NCBI RefSeq assembly: GCF_001646665.1
Contig: NZ_LWBU01000017.1
Coordinates: 164,148 to 228,147 of the forward strand
Direction of reading: 5' to 3'
Source: Streptomyces noursei
GTDB taxonomy: Bacteria; Actinomycetota; Actinomycetes; Streptomycetales; Streptomycetaceae
DNA: 64,000 nt
The notes beneath the pieces were generated by a model. The model saw only the letters and a list, made by a program, of their open reading frames with translations. It was not told where the DNA came from and ran no database searches. Every line of letters begins with the position of its first letter. Position 1 is the stretch's first letter. Both the position numbers and the translations under genes were made by a program. Below are positions 24,825 to 34,227 of the stretch, in pieces.

Positions 24825-25643
24825 CTATGGCACGGACAGCCAGTCCGCGATGCGGGCGAGCAGGGCGTCGCCGGCCGCGTTCTCGGCGTGGCCCATGCCC
24901 TCCTCCAGCCACAGTTCGGCGGGGCCCGCGGCCGCCAGCGCCCGCGGGTGGTCGACCGGGAAGTACGTGTCCCGGTCGCCGTGCACGATCAGCAGCGGCG
25001 TCGGGGCGATCAGCGGTACCGCCTCCACCGGTGGCATGGGCACCGGGTCCCAGTCCCGGTGGTGGATGCGGGTCCGCAGCCCGTAGCGGCCCACCAGCCG
25101 CCCCGCGGGCCGGGTGATCACCCAGTGGACGCGCCGCATAGGAGCCGTACCCCGGTAGTACCAGCGCGCGGGCGCGCTCACCGCGACCACGGCGTCCGTG
25201 TGCTCCGGCGCCGCGTCCTTGAACAGCGCCGCGTGCCGCAGCACCACCGAGCCGCCCATCGAGAACCCGACCGTCGCCACGCGCGCGTACCCCAGCTCAC
25301 GGGCCCACCGCACCGCCGCGGCCAGGTCCAGCACCTCGCGATCGCCGACCGTGGACCGGCCGCCGGAGCCGCCGTGCCCGCGGAAGGAGAAGGTGACGAC
25401 CCCGGCCCGCCGGGCGAACGCCCGTGCCGCGCGCCGCACCGCGGGCCGGTGGACCGAGCCCGTGAAGCCGTGGGCGACAACGACGGCCGTGTCCGTGACA
25501 CTGGCTGTATGCGGTGGCGCGAACGGCGTATGGACCGCCTCGATCCGGACCCCGTCGGATGTACGCAGCATGGCGCGGAGCGGACGGGGCGTGAGCGAGG
25601 GAACATCCACGATGTGAAATGCGCCCTCTTCCTCGGGAGTCAT
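24825..25643 (-). CDS. Alpha/beta hydrolase
   Basis: A 272-residue hydrolase. The nucleophile elbow is [18 protein letters not shown] (Ser in GFSMGG), with [14 protein letters not shown] as oxyanion loop, [16 protein letters not shown] as Asp loop and GMGHAENA carrying the His. It is soluble and resembles esterases or lipases of lipid metabolism. The ATG at 25643 gives [17 protein letters not shown]; upstream residues in the open frame would cross the hairpin at 25665. It diverges from glnR. Confidence 0.85.
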   Translation of the reverse strand: MTPEEEGAFHIVDVPSLTPRPLRAMLRTSDGVRIEAVHTPFAPPHTASVTDTAVVVAHGFTGSVHRPAVRRAARAFARRAGVVTFSFRGHGGSGGRSTVGDREVLDLAAAVRWARELGYARVATVGFSMGGSVVLRHAALFKDAAPEHTDAVVAVSAPARWYYRGTAPMRRVHWVITRPAGRLVGRYGLRTRIHHRDWDPVPMPPVEAVPLIAPTPLLIVHGDRDTYFPVDHPRALAAAGPAELWLEEGMGHAENAAGDALLARIADWLSVP

Positions 25644-25664
25644 GTGGGCTATTCTCCTGGGCAG

Positions 25665-25705
25665 AGGATCCGGGCGACGCAGCCCCCGGATCCTTTTGTG
25701 TTTTC
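25665..25705 (+). terminator. Hairpin followed by U-rich tract in the glnR leader
   Basis: AGGATCCGGG (25665-25674) and CCCGGATCCT (25685-25694) pair perfectly across a 10-base loop and are followed by TTTTGTGTTTT. This looks like a Rho-independent terminator reading toward glnR, which is rare in this GC-rich genome. It could end a short upstream RNA or attenuate glnR. Confidence 0.6.
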
Positions 25706-25808
25706 CGTCCGTTGTTACAGACAGGTGAACAAGGGCTCTCAGGGCGCGGGAGCCTCGTACGAAGCAGTGCCGCAACGTCCTCGCAGGGACCGAGGAGGGA
25801 CCGACGTC

Positions 25809-25865
25809 ATGGGCCGGCTAACCGTGCACGACCACAGGACCACCCGGGTACGGAGGGCGCGATGA
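25809..25865 (+). CDS. 18-codon upstream ORF overlapping the glnR start
   Basis: GGAGGG lies nine bases before an ATG that opens the 18-residue [18 protein letters not shown]; its TGA overlaps the glnR ATG as ATGA. The glnR ribosome-binding site (GGAGGG) lies inside codons 15-17 of this ORF. The arrangement predicts translational coupling between peptide and GlnR. The peptide is strongly basic. Confidence 0.55.
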   Translation: MGRLTVHDHRTTRVRRAR

Positions 25866-26656
25866 GCTCTCTGCTGCTCCTGACCAATGCCCTCCAGCCG
25901 TCGACGGAGGTGCTCCCCGCCCTCGGACTGCTGCTGCACAACGTGCGCGTGGCCCCCGCCGAGGGGCCTGCGCTCGTGGACACCCCCGGCGCGGACGTGA
26001 TCCTCGTCGACGGCCGCCGCGACCTGCCGCAGGTGCGGTCGCTGTGCCAGCTGCTCCGCTCCACCGGGCCGGGCTGCCCGCTGATCCTGGTCGTCACGGA
26101 AGGCGGCCTCGCGGCCGTCACCGCCGACTGGGGCATCGACGACGTGCTGCTGGACACGGCCGGACCGGCCGAGGTCGAGGCGCGGCTGCGGCTCGCGACG
26201 GGCCGCCAGCAGATCACCGCGGACGACTCCCCCATGGAGATCCGCAACGGCGACCTGTCGGTCGACGAGGCGACGTACAGCGCCAAGCTCAAGGGCCGGG
26301 TCCTGGACCTGACCTTCAAGGAGTTCGAGCTGCTGAAGTACCTGGCGCAGCACCCGGGCCGGGTCTTCACCCGCGCGCAGCTCCTCCAGGAGGTGTGGGG
26401 CTACGACTACTTCGGCGGTACGCGCACGGTCGACGTCCACGTGCGGCGGCTGCGCGCCAAGCTGGGCCCCGAGCACGAATCGCTCATCGGCACCGTCCGC
26501 AACGTCGGCTACCGCTTCGTGACGCCCGAGAAGGTGGAGCGCGCGGCGGAGGAGGCCCGGACGAAGGAGACGAAGGCGCCCAAGGCGACCGCCGTCACCC
26601 GTCCGGAGGACACCGATCAGGTGGAGGAAGCCGCCGTACGACCTGCCCAGAGGTAG
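25862..26656 (+). CDS. glnR: GlnR, global nitrogen regulator
   Basis: A 264-residue OmpR-type orphan response regulator. The receiver domain keeps VILVDGRRD with Asp50 but lacks a cognate kinase gene nearby, as expected for GlnR, which dimerises without phosphorylation. The C-terminal winged helix has [16 protein letters not shown] and [20 protein letters not shown]. GlnR activates glnA, amtB and nitrate genes in nitrogen limitation. The tail beyond residue 220 is charged and variable. It is preceded by an 18-codon ORF and a terminator-like hairpin. Confidence 0.95.
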   Translation: MSSLLLLTNALQPSTEVLPALGLLLHNVRVAPAEGPALVDTPGADVILVDGRRDLPQVRSLCQLLRSTGPGCPLILVVTEGGLAAVTADWGIDDVLLDTAGPAEVEARLRLATGRQQITADDSPMEIRNGDLSVDEATYSAKLKGRVLDLTFKEFELLKYLAQHPGRVFTRAQLLQEVWGYDYFGGTRTVDVHVRRLRAKLGPEHESLIGTVRNVGYRFVTPEKVERAAEEARTKETKAPKATAVTRPEDTDQVEEAAVRPAQR

Positions 26657-26680
26657 GTCACCCCGCGTAGACTGCCGCGC

Positions 26681-27709
26681 GTGGCCAAGGTGACGCGGGA
26701 CGACGTGGCACGACTTGCGGGTACTTCGACCGCGGTCGTGAGCTACGTCATCAACAACGGACCCCGGCCGGTCGCACCGGCCACGCGCGAGCGGGTACTC
26801 GCAGCGATCAAGCAGCTGGGCTACCGGCCCGACCGCGTCGCGCAGGCGATGGCCTCGCGGCGCACGGACCTCATAGGCATGATCGTCCCCGACGCCCGGC
26901 AGCCGTTCTTCGCCGAGATGGCGCACGCGGTCGAGAGGGCCGCCGCCGACCGCGGGAAGATGGTCCTGGTCGGCAACTCCGACTACCGCGACGAGCGGGA
27001 GATCCACTATCTGCGCGCCTTCCTCGGCATGCGGGTCGCCGGGCTGATCCTCGTCAGCCAGGGCATGAGCGAGCGGGCCGCCCAGGAGATCGAGGCGTGG
27101 GACGCGCGCGTGGTGCTGCTGCACGAGCGGCCCGAGGCCCTCGACGACGTCGCGGTCGTCACGGACGACATCGGCGGCGCGCAGCTCGCCACCCGCCACC
27201 TCCTGGAGCACGGCCACGAGTACGTCGCCTGCCTCGGCGGCGTGGAGAACACCCCCGCCGTCGGCGACCCGGTCGCCGACCACGAGGAGGGCTGGCGCCG
27301 CGCGATGCTGGAGTCCGGCCGCTCGGTCGAGGGCCGGCTGTTCCAGGCGCCCTACAACCGCTACGACGCCTACCAGGTGGCTCTGAAGCTCCTGGCGGGC
27401 CCGGACCGCCCCCCGGCCATCTTCTGCTCCACGGACGACCAGGCCATCGGCGTGCTGCGCGCGGCGCGCGAGCTGCGCCTGGACGTGCCGGGCGACCTGG
27501 CGGTGGCCGGCTTCGACGACGTCAAGGAGGCGGCGCTCACCGACCCGCCGCTGACGACGGTCTCCTCCGACCGCCCCGCCATGGCCCGCGCGGCGGTGGA
27601 CCTGGTGCTCGACGACGGCCTGCGGGTGGCGGGGTCGCGCCGGGAGCGGGTCAAGCAGTTCCCGTCGGCGCTGATAGTGCGCCGGTCCTGCGGCTGCGAC
27701 GGCCAGTAG
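26681..27709 (+). CDS. LacI family transcriptional regulator
   Basis: A 342-residue repressor. The HTH is [20 protein letters not shown] with the hinge [17 protein letters not shown], followed by a periplasmic-binding-like core ([20 protein letters not shown], then [20 protein letters not shown]). The C-terminus carries [15 protein letters not shown] box ends seven bases before the GTG, suggesting a leaderless message independent of glnR, which stops 24 bases upstream. The ligand is unknown; no sugar operon is adjacent. Confidence 0.9.
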   Translation: MAKVTRDDVARLAGTSTAVVSYVINNGPRPVAPATRERVLAAIKQLGYRPDRVAQAMASRRTDLIGMIVPDARQPFFAEMAHAVERAAADRGKMVLVGNSDYRDEREIHYLRAFLGMRVAGLILVSQGMSERAAQEIEAWDARVVLLHERPEALDDVAVVTDDIGGAQLATRHLLEHGHEYVACLGGVENTPAVGDPVADHEEGWRRAMLESGRSVEGRLFQAPYNRYDAYQVALKLLAGPDRPPAIFCSTDDQAIGVLRAARELRLDVPGDLAVAGFDDVKEAALTDPPLTTVSSDRPAMARAAVDLVLDDGLRVAGSRRERVKQFPSALIVRRSCGCDGQ

Positions 27710-27897
27710 CGCCGCACGCGGCGGCACCTCCGGCGGGCCGCGGCCCGCACGGCGGGAGCCCGCCCGGCCCCGCCTCCTCGCGCGGACCGGCCCGCCTCCT
27801 CGCCCCGCCCGGCCCCGCCTCCTCACCCGGACCGGCCCAGCTCCTCGCCCCGACCGCCCCACGTCCTTACATCGGGCATACGAGACTCTTCCCGGAC

Positions 27898-27925
27898 TCT
27901 CAGGGCGTCCTCAGACGGCTCTCAT
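27898..27925. promoter_or_regulatory. Three 11-bp-spaced direct repeats upstream of the protease
   Basis: TCTCAG, CCTCAG and TCTCAT start at 27898, 27909 and 27920, each 11 bases apart. This spacing is typical for OmpR/PhoB-type regulators binding as head-to-tail dimers. The neighbouring response regulator is of that type, so autoregulation of protease plus two-component genes is inferred. Confidence 0.5.
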
Positions 27926-27948
27926 GTACGGATCCGAGAGTCGTACCC

Positions 27949-28911
27949 ATGACGGACCACTCCTCCCCCGAGCCGCACTCGCCCTTCGCCTTCCCGCCGC
28001 CCCCGTCGTACCCGCCCACCGCGCACCGCCGCGCGGGGAGCAGGCGGCCGGTGGGGCTGATCGCCGCCGTCGCCGTCGCCGCCGCCCTCGTCGGCGGGGG
28101 TGCCTCCGCGGCCGTGCAGGAGTTCACGGGCGGCCCGCACACCGCTTCCGGCACCGGCGCGGTGTCCGGCACCAACGTGTCGCGCTCCGGCAAGGGCACC
28201 GTCGCGGATGTCGCCAGGGCGGTGTCCCCCAGCATCGTGGAGATCGCCGCGACGACCGGTTCCGGCTCGTCCACCGGATCAGGGGTGATCATCACCGCCG
28301 GGGGCGAGATCGTCACCAACAACCACGTCGTCGCCGGCGCCTCCACCGTCAAGGTCCGGCTCGGCGACGGCAGGACCTACAAGGCGGACGTCGTCGGCAC
28401 CGACCCCGCCAAGGACCTGGCCCTGATCGCCCTGCGGGGCGCGTCGGGACTCCCGGCCGCCACCCTCGGCGACTCCGGCAAGGTCCGGGTCGGCGACCAG
28501 GTCGTCGCCATCGGGTCCCCGGAGGGGCTCACCGGCACCGTCACCAGCGGCATCGTCTCCGCGCTCGACCGCGACGTCACCGTGGCCAAGGACGACGGCG
28601 GCGCCCAGCAGGAGCAGCCGGACACCGGCGGTGCCCGGGGATGGCCGTTCGAGTTCGACGGGCAGCGGTTCAACGGCGACACGGGCGACTCGAAGACCAC
28701 GTACAAGGCCATCCAGACCGACGCCTCGCTCAACCCCGGCAACTCGGGCGGCGCGCTGATCGACATGAACGGCGAGATCATCGGCATCAACTCCGCCATG
28801 TACTCCCCCAGCTCCGCCACCGGCTCCACGGCCGGCAGCGTCGGCCTGGGCTTCGCCATCCCCGTCGACACCGTCAAGGCCGACCTGGACGACCTCCGGT
28901 CCGGTTCCTGA
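27949..28911 (+). CDS. Membrane-anchored trypsin-like serine protease (HtrA-like, no PDZ)
   Basis: A 320-residue protein: Pro-rich cytoplasmic N-terminus, one membrane helix ([20 protein letters not shown]) and an extracellular trypsin-like domain. The triad is visible as His126 in TNNHVVAG, Asp156 in DPAKDLALI (Asp152 possible) and Ser266 in NPGNSGGAL. No PDZ domain follows, unlike most HtrA proteins. It precedes an OmpR-type regulator and kinase by 20 bases, resembling secretion-stress CssRS systems in which the kinase senses misfolded exported proteins and induces such proteases. Confidence 0.9.
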   Translation: MTDHSSPEPHSPFAFPPPPSYPPTAHRRAGSRRPVGLIAAVAVAAALVGGGASAAVQEFTGGPHTASGTGAVSGTNVSRSGKGTVADVARAVSPSIVEIAATTGSGSSTGSGVIITAGGEIVTNNHVVAGASTVKVRLGDGRTYKADVVGTDPAKDLALIALRGASGLPAATLGDSGKVRVGDQVVAIGSPEGLTGTVTSGIVSALDRDVTVAKDDGGAQQEQPDTGGARGWPFEFDGQRFNGDTGDSKTTYKAIQTDASLNPGNSGGALIDMNGEIIGINSAMYSPSSATGSTAGSVGLGFAIPVDTVKADLDDLRSGS

Positions 28912-28931
28912 CCGCGTGCGACGCTGACCCC

Positions 28932-29651
28932 ATGAACACTGACGCCGACCGCATCCTGATCGTCGACGACGAGCCCGCCGTGCGCGAGGCGCTCCGGCGC
29001 AGCCTCGCCTTCGAGGGGTACGGGACGGACGTCGCCGTCGACGGTGCCGACGCGCTCGCCCGGATGGACGCGTACGCCCCCGACCTCGTCGTCCTCGACG
29101 TCCAGATGCCCCGCATGGACGGCCTGACCGCCGCGCGCCGCATCCGCGCGGCCGGCTCGACCGTGCCCATCCTGATGCTCACCGCCCGCGACACGGTCGG
29201 CGACCGCGTGACGGGGCTGGACGCGGGCGCGGACGACTACCTGGTGAAGCCGTTCGAGCTGGACGAGCTGTTCGCGCGGATCCGCGCGCTCCTGCGGCGC
29301 AGCTCGTACGCGGCGGCCTCCGGCGCGCCCCGGCCCGAGGGTGACGCCCTGGCCTTCGCGGACCTGCGGATGGACCTGGCCACGCGTGAGGTGACGCGCG
29401 GCGGGCGGCCGGTGGAGCTGACCCGCACAGAGTTCACGCTCCTGGAGATGTTCCTGTCGCACCCGCGGCAGGTGCTCACCCGCGAGCAGATCCTCAAGGC
29501 GGTGTGGGGCTTCGACTTCGAGCCCAGCTCCAACTCGCTGGACGTGTACGTGATGTACCTGCGGCGCAAGACCGAGGCGGCGGGCGAGCCCCGCCTGGTG
29601 CACACCGTCCGGGGCGTGGGGTACGTGCTGCGCGGCGGGGCCGCCGAGTGA
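28932..29651 (+). CDS. OmpR-family response regulator, CssR-like
   Basis: A 239-residue regulator. The receiver phospho-acceptor is Asp56 ([12 protein letters not shown]), with acidic pocket LIVDDEPA and the Lys switch YLVKPF. The DNA-binding winged helix reads [15 protein letters not shown] and [17 protein letters not shown]. The stop overlaps the kinase GTG by three bases. Its likely targets include the three 11-bp repeats upstream of the adjacent protease. Confidence 0.93.
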   Translation: MNTDADRILIVDDEPAVREALRRSLAFEGYGTDVAVDGADALARMDAYAPDLVVLDVQMPRMDGLTAARRIRAAGSTVPILMLTARDTVGDRVTGLDAGADDYLVKPFELDELFARIRALLRRSSYAAASGAPRPEGDALAFADLRMDLATREVTRGGRPVELTRTEFTLLEMFLSHPRQVLTREQILKAVWGFDFEPSSNSLDVYVMYLRRKTEAAGEPRLVHTVRGVGYVLRGGAAE

Positions 29652-31111
29652 CCGGACCGCTGCGCCGCTTCCGCGCGCTGCCGCTGCGCTCCCGGCTCGC
29701 CCTGCTGACGGCGACGGCGGTGGCGGTCGCGGTCGCGGCGGTGGCCGTGACGTGCTGGTTCTTCACCCGTGCCCAGCTGCACGGCGAACTGGACACGTCG
29801 CTGAAGAACACCAGCGCGCCCGACGAGGTGCTGCGCCAGGCGTTCGGCGCGTGCGGGGTCCGCCCGCCGCAGCCGTCCGCGCAGGGGGCCAACTTCGCCT
29901 ACGTCCAGCTCGTCCTGCCCGACGGTCGGCGCTGTGTCGCCCCGTACTATCCGCCGGTCAAGGTGCGGCCGGAGGACCTGGAGGTGCTGGGCGGCGGGCC
30001 GGCGGACTCGCTGCACGACAGCTCGACCGACGGCGGCGCCCCCGTGCGCGTGCACAGCTACCGGACCACGGTCGGCGGGGTGCCGGTGACCGCCTCGGTG
30101 TCCCGGCCGCTGGCCGAGATCGACGCCACGCTCAGCCGTCTCGCCCTGGTGCTCACCGCGCTGGCCGGCATCGGGGTCGTCGGTGCCGGTGCCGCCGGGC
30201 TGTGGGTGGCGCGGACGGGGCTGAAGCCGGTGGACCGGCTGACCGGGGCGGTGGAGCACGTGGCGCGCACGGAGGACCTCACGGTGCGGATCCCGGTGGA
30301 CGGCGAGGACGAGATCGCCCGCCTCTCGCGGTCGTTCAACGCCATGACCGCCGCCCTCGCCTCCTCCCGCGACCGGCAGGCGCAGCTGATCGCCGACGCG
30401 GGGCACGAGCTGCGCACGCCGCTGACGTCGCTGCGCACGAACGTCGAGCTGCTGGCGCGCAGCGAGGAGACGGGGCGGCCGATCCCGCCGGAGGACCGGC
30501 GGGCCCTGATGGCGTCGGTGAAGGCGCAGATGACGGAGCTGGCGGCGCTCATCGGCGATCTCCAGGAGCTGTCCCGGCCGGACGCGGCGGCGCCGGGGAG
30601 GCTGGAGGTGGTCGCGCTGCACGGCGTCCTCGCCACGGCGCTGGACCGGGTGCGGCTGCGGGGCCCGGAGGTGTCGGTCACGGCGGACGACGTGCGCCCC
30701 TGGTACGTGCGGGCGGAGCCCGCGGGGCTGGAGCGCGCGCTGGTGAACGTCCTGGACAACGCGGTGAAGTTCTCGGCCCCCGGCGGGACGGTGGAGGTGG
30801 CGCTGGTGGACGGGGAGCTGACGGTGCGGGACCACGGGCCGGGCATCCCGCCGGACGAACTGCCGCACGTCTTCGACCGGTTCTGGCGCTCGCCGTCGGC
30901 CCGCAGCCTGCCGGGCTCGGGACTCGGCCTGTCGATCGTGGCGCGGACGGTGCGGCAGTCGGGCGGCGAGGTGGTGCTCACGGCGGCGGAGGGCGGCGGT
31001 ACGCGGGCGGTGATCCGGCTGCCGGGCGCGCCGACGCCGCCGCCGTCCGAACCCTCCGAACCCTCCGAACCGTCCTCGCCGTCCGAACCATCCGCGCCCG
31101 GAGCGGTGTGA
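29648..31111 (+). CDS. Sensor histidine kinase, CssS-like
   Basis: A 487-residue kinase. Two membrane helices (about 16-38 and 165-187) flank an extracellular sensor of about 125 residues containing a Cys pair. HAMP follows, then the H-box [15 protein letters not shown] with His253, an N-box [13 protein letters not shown], and G-boxes [14 protein letters not shown] and [13 protein letters not shown]. The tail is a curious run of SEP repeats ([18 protein letters not shown]). It is coupled to the response regulator gene. Confidence 0.93.
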   Translation: MTGPLRRFRALPLRSRLALLTATAVAVAVAAVAVTCWFFTRAQLHGELDTSLKNTSAPDEVLRQAFGACGVRPPQPSAQGANFAYVQLVLPDGRRCVAPYYPPVKVRPEDLEVLGGGPADSLHDSSTDGGAPVRVHSYRTTVGGVPVTASVSRPLAEIDATLSRLALVLTALAGIGVVGAGAAGLWVARTGLKPVDRLTGAVEHVARTEDLTVRIPVDGEDEIARLSRSFNAMTAALASSRDRQAQLIADAGHELRTPLTSLRTNVELLARSEETGRPIPPEDRRALMASVKAQMTELAALIGDLQELSRPDAAAPGRLEVVALHGVLATALDRVRLRGPEVSVTADDVRPWYVRAEPAGLERALVNVLDNAVKFSAPGGTVEVALVDGELTVRDHGPGIPPDELPHVFDRFWRSPSARSLPGSGLGLSIVARTVRQSGGEVVLTAAEGGGTRAVIRLPGAPTPPPSEPSEPSEPSSPSEPSAPGAV

Positions 31112-31113
31112 GG

Positions 31114-31154
31114 CGTCCGGCCGGGGCCGGTTCCCCCTCGGTCCCGGCCGGACG
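31114..31154 (+). terminator. Terminator after the two-component genes
   Basis: CGTCCGGCCGGG (31114-31125) and CCCGGCCGGACG (31143-31154) form a perfect 12-bp stem with a 17-base loop, three bases past the kinase stop. No U-tract follows, as is usual in Streptomyces. Confidence 0.6.
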
Positions 31155-31274
31155 TGCGCCTACATAGCTATCCGGCCACGAAGGCGTGGCGCAAACCGGA
31201 TGGGCCGATGTACGCCATGACGTTTTTCACCGCCGGTCCGGGGAACCCCGGGGCGGGAAATCCCGTGCGCCCGC

Positions 31275-32159
31275 TCAGGGGTTGTGGCGGATCAGGGACT
31301 CGACGAGCCCGGCCCGGGTGTTGGGGAAGTCCATCGGGACGATGCCGAGGCCCTTCCAGCCGGAGGCCTCGGCCCCGTCGAGGAAGCCGTGGACGCGCGG
31401 GTTGAGCCGGTCGGCGTTCCAGCGGGGCGGGAGCAGCGCGGCGGTGGAGACGTGGTTGACGTACAGCCTGCCGGGCTGCGTGGCTGCCCTGCGGAAGTGG
31501 GCCTCGATCTTCGGGTACTTGGCGGACGGTTCGGCCATGTAGTCGTCCTGGACGTCGAAGAGCGCGCCGTCGCCGTACCGGACCCCGGGCAGGCCGCCGT
31601 TGTCGGCGAGGAGCACGACCCTGCCGCGTGCCTCGCCGAGCGCGGGGAGGCCGTCGCCGATGCGGAAGAGGGGGCGCCAGCCCTTGGCGTCCAGGTAGAG
31701 GTCGAAGATCCGCCGGAAGGTGGCGTCGGGCTCCTCGGAGTACTCCTGCTTGACCCGCATCAGCACCGTCTCGGTGGGGTGCGCGGCGAGGAAGTCGCGG
31801 CAGGCGATGAGGACGTCGCCGAACATCTGGTTCTGGTAGTACGCCCCGTGGTGGATGGCGAACGCGTCGCCGGTGACCCGGCACCGTACGTCCAGGTAGC
31901 GGATGCCGCTGCTCAACTGCTGGGCGACGCCGGTGTTCTGGCACGCGACCCACGGCCCGCCGGCGGGGGCCGCGGAGTTGTGCGTGCCGGGGATGGTCAG
32001 CGTCCGCAGCGGGGTGTCGCCGGGGAGGCGGGCCATCCAGTCCTGGGTGCCGAGCGTCCGGGTGCGGGCGCGGGCGGGGGTGCCCAGCAGGGCGGTGGCG
32101 GATACGGCGGCGGTGGCCGCGAGGAAACTCCGTCGGCTCAGGTCCGGGGCGAGGTCCAT
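31275..32159 (-). CDS. Secreted PI-specific phospholipase C domain protein (Tat exported)
   Basis: A 294-residue protein with a Tat signal (SRRSFLAATAAVSATALLG) followed by a PI-PLC X domain: TIPGTHNSAAP and RCRVTGDAFAIHHGAYYQ supply the two catalytic His, with GIRYLDVR between them. Bacterial PI-PLCs cleave phosphatidylinositol or glycosyl-PI to cyclic inositol phosphate. The C-terminus (GIVPMDFPNTRAGLVESLI) is family-like. The ATG at 32159 puts the twin Arg at residues 9-10. The role may be release of inositol or phosphate from environmental lipids. Confidence 0.88.
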   Translation of the reverse strand: MDLAPDLSRRSFLAATAAVSATALLGTPARARTRTLGTQDWMARLPGDTPLRTLTIPGTHNSAAPAGGPWVACQNTGVAQQLSSGIRYLDVRCRVTGDAFAIHHGAYYQNQMFGDVLIACRDFLAAHPTETVLMRVKQEYSEEPDATFRRIFDLYLDAKGWRPLFRIGDGLPALGEARGRVVLLADNGGLPGVRYGDGALFDVQDDYMAEPSAKYPKIEAHFRRAATQPGRLYVNHVSTAALLPPRWNADRLNPRVHGFLDGAEASGWKGLGIVPMDFPNTRAGLVESLIRHNP

Positions 32160-32297
32160 GCGCGGCAGTATGACGCGTACACGACATTGACGGCCAGACG
32201 TGTGCGCGGACGGACCCACCGGCCCGGGCCCCCGAAGACGGGCGCGGGGCGGGGGAACCGTTTCACCGGCTCCGCCGCCCCGCGCTCGTACCGCGTC

Positions 32298-34106
32298 CTA
32301 CTTGACGACCGTGATCCGGTCGGCCTTCGGCGGCGCGATCGGCGCGCTCGCCGACGAGTTGGCCGCCAGGTAGGCGTTGAAGACGTCCAGGTCGGACGCG
32401 CCGACCAGCTTGTTCTTGCCCTGCGCCAGGGCCGGGAAGCCGTCGCCGCCGCCCGCGAGGAACTCGTTCATCGCGACGCGGTAGGACTTGGCCGGGTCGA
32501 TCGGCTCACCGTTCAGCTTCACGGAGTCGACCACCACACGCGCCGCGCCCGTCCTGGTCATGTCGAGCGTGTAGGTGAAGCCCTTCGAGACCTGGAGGAT
32601 CTTGGGGGAGGCCTCGTTCGAGCCGCTGACCTGCTGCTGGAGACCCGCGATGAGCTGAGCACCGGTCAGGTCGACCACGTTCATCATGTTGGTGAACGGC
32701 TGCACGGTGAACGCCTCGCCGTACGTCACCACCCCGTCGCCCTCGGCGCCGGACGCCTTGTACACCAGGTCCGAGCGGATGCCGCCCGGGTTCATCAGCG
32801 CGATCTGCGCACCGCCCTTGTCGGCGGGGGCGAGCCCGGCGAGCTGCGCGTCGGTGATCAGGTCGCCCAGCGGCTTCTCGTAGTCCGTGGAGCCGCGGCC
32901 GTTGATGTCGGCGGAGATGTAGCCCTGCGGCCTGTTGGCGATCGGCGCGGCCAGCGTGTTCCAGCGCTCGATCAGCGACGTCATGTCGGCGGCCTTCGGC
33001 ACGTCACGCGACACGACGTGGTTCGCCGACTCCACCGACGTACGCACGATGTCCTTGGTCCGGCGGTCGTACGTCAGCGTCGTGTCCGTGTAGAGCTTGC
33101 CGTACGAGGACGCCGAGGTGACCATGCGCGGCTTGCCGGACGGGTCCGGGACGGTGCACACGTACGCCTGGTGGGTGTGGCCGGTGACCAGGGCGTCGAC
33201 CTGCGGGTTCAGCTTCTTCGCGATGTCGACGACCGGGCCGGAGATGCCGTCGCCGGCCCCCGGGCTGTCGCAGTTGTAGTTGTACGAGGACGAGGCCGGC
33301 GCACCGCCCTCGTGGATCAGGGCGACGATCGACTTGACGCCCTTGCGCTCCAGGACCTTGGTGTACTTGTCGATCGTCTCGACCTCGTCACCGAACTTCA
33401 GGCCCTTGACGCCCTCGGCGGTGACGATGTTCGGCGTGCCCTCCAGGGTCACCCCGATGAAACCGATCTTGACGCCCTTGCGCTCCCAGATGAAGTACGG
33501 GTCCAGGATCGGCTTGCCCGTCTTCTCGTTCGTCACATTGGCGGCGAGGTACGGAAAGTTGGCGCCGGGGAAGGTCTTGCCCTCCTCGTAACAGCCGCCG
33601 GTCGGGTGGCAGCCGCCGTTCTGCATCCGGGCCAGCTCCTTGGCCCCCTCGTCGAACTCGTGGTTGCCCACGGACGAGACGTCCAGCTTCAGCTTGTTGA
33701 GCGCCTCGATGGTCGGCTCGTCGTGGAAGAGGCCCGACATCAGCGGGGAGGCGCCGATCATGTCACCGGCGGCGGCGGTGACGGAGTACGGGTTGCCCTG
33801 GCGCGCGGTGCGCAGGTGCGTGGCGAGGTACTCGACGCCACCCGCCTTGATCTTCTCCGTGGTGCCGTCCGCGTGCTGGTGGACGACCTCCCCGGACGAA
33901 CCGGCCGGCGGCTCCAGGTTGCCGTGCAGGTCGTTGAAGGAGAGCAGCTGCACGTCGACGGTGCGGCCCGGGTGGTGGCCGGCGGGCTTGCCGCGGTCGT
34001 CGGCGCCGGCCGGCAGGGCGGCGACCATCGCGCCGACGGTGGCCAGTCCGGCGGCGGTGGCGAGTATCCGCCGCCCCGCACGGTTCTTCTTCGGTGTCGC
34101 TGACAT
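32298..34106 (-). CDS. Secreted bifunctional metallophosphatase / 5'-nucleotidase
   Basis: A 602-residue exported protein. A signal peptide with basic start (KKNRAGRRILATAAGLATVG) precedes the metallophosphatase domain: LLSFNDLHGNL, AAGDMIGASPL, VGNHEFDEG and ALVTGHTHQAYVC provide the two-metal site. The C-terminal 5'-nucleotidase domain has MNPGGIRSDLVY and a YGEAFTVQPFTNMM substrate-binding stretch. It removes phosphate from extracellular nucleotides, in keeping with the nearby phosphate genes. The ATG at 34106 is preferred over 34127. It diverges from mshD. Confidence 0.93.
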   Translation of the reverse strand: MSATPKKNRAGRRILATAAGLATVGAMVAALPAGADDRGKPAGHHPGRTVDVQLLSFNDLHGNLEPPAGSSGEVVHQHADGTTEKIKAGGVEYLATHLRTARQGNPYSVTAAAGDMIGASPLMSGLFHDEPTIEALNKLKLDVSSVGNHEFDEGAKELARMQNGGCHPTGGCYEEGKTFPGANFPYLAANVTNEKTGKPILDPYFIWERKGVKIGFIGVTLEGTPNIVTAEGVKGLKFGDEVETIDKYTKVLERKGVKSIVALIHEGGAPASSSYNYNCDSPGAGDGISGPVVDIAKKLNPQVDALVTGHTHQAYVCTVPDPSGKPRMVTSASSYGKLYTDTTLTYDRRTKDIVRTSVESANHVVSRDVPKAADMTSLIERWNTLAAPIANRPQGYISADINGRGSTDYEKPLGDLITDAQLAGLAPADKGGAQIALMNPGGIRSDLVYKASGAEGDGVVTYGEAFTVQPFTNMMNVVDLTGAQLIAGLQQQVSGSNEASPKILQVSKGFTYTLDMTRTGAARVVVDSVKLNGEPIDPAKSYRVAMNEFLAGGGDGFPALAQGKNKLVGASDLDVFNAYLAANSSASAPIAPPKADRITVVK

Positions 34107-34227
34107 CTGTCCCCTCGTGGTCAACAAGTCGTGTACGGCCCAGCGCAGCCTAGGGTCAACGCGCGTAGCGCAACAGGGGGTGGAGGGTTACAAGCCGGTT
34201 GCCATCGGCCGCCGTAGGCTCGTACGC

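Noticed and set aside
25739..27862. A 707-codon frame opposite glnR and the LacI gene
   Set aside because: Antisense shadow produced by high third-position GC; the plus-strand genes have full domain signatures.
31284..34103. A 939-codon plus-strand frame opposite the PI-PLC and 5'-nucleotidase
   Set aside because: No recognisable motifs; both minus-strand genes have signal peptides and catalytic motifs.
34119..34160. Two GGTCAAC sequences between the 5'-nucleotidase and mshD as PhoP repeats
   Set aside because: They are 35 bases apart, not a multiple of 11, and lack the TTCAC core.
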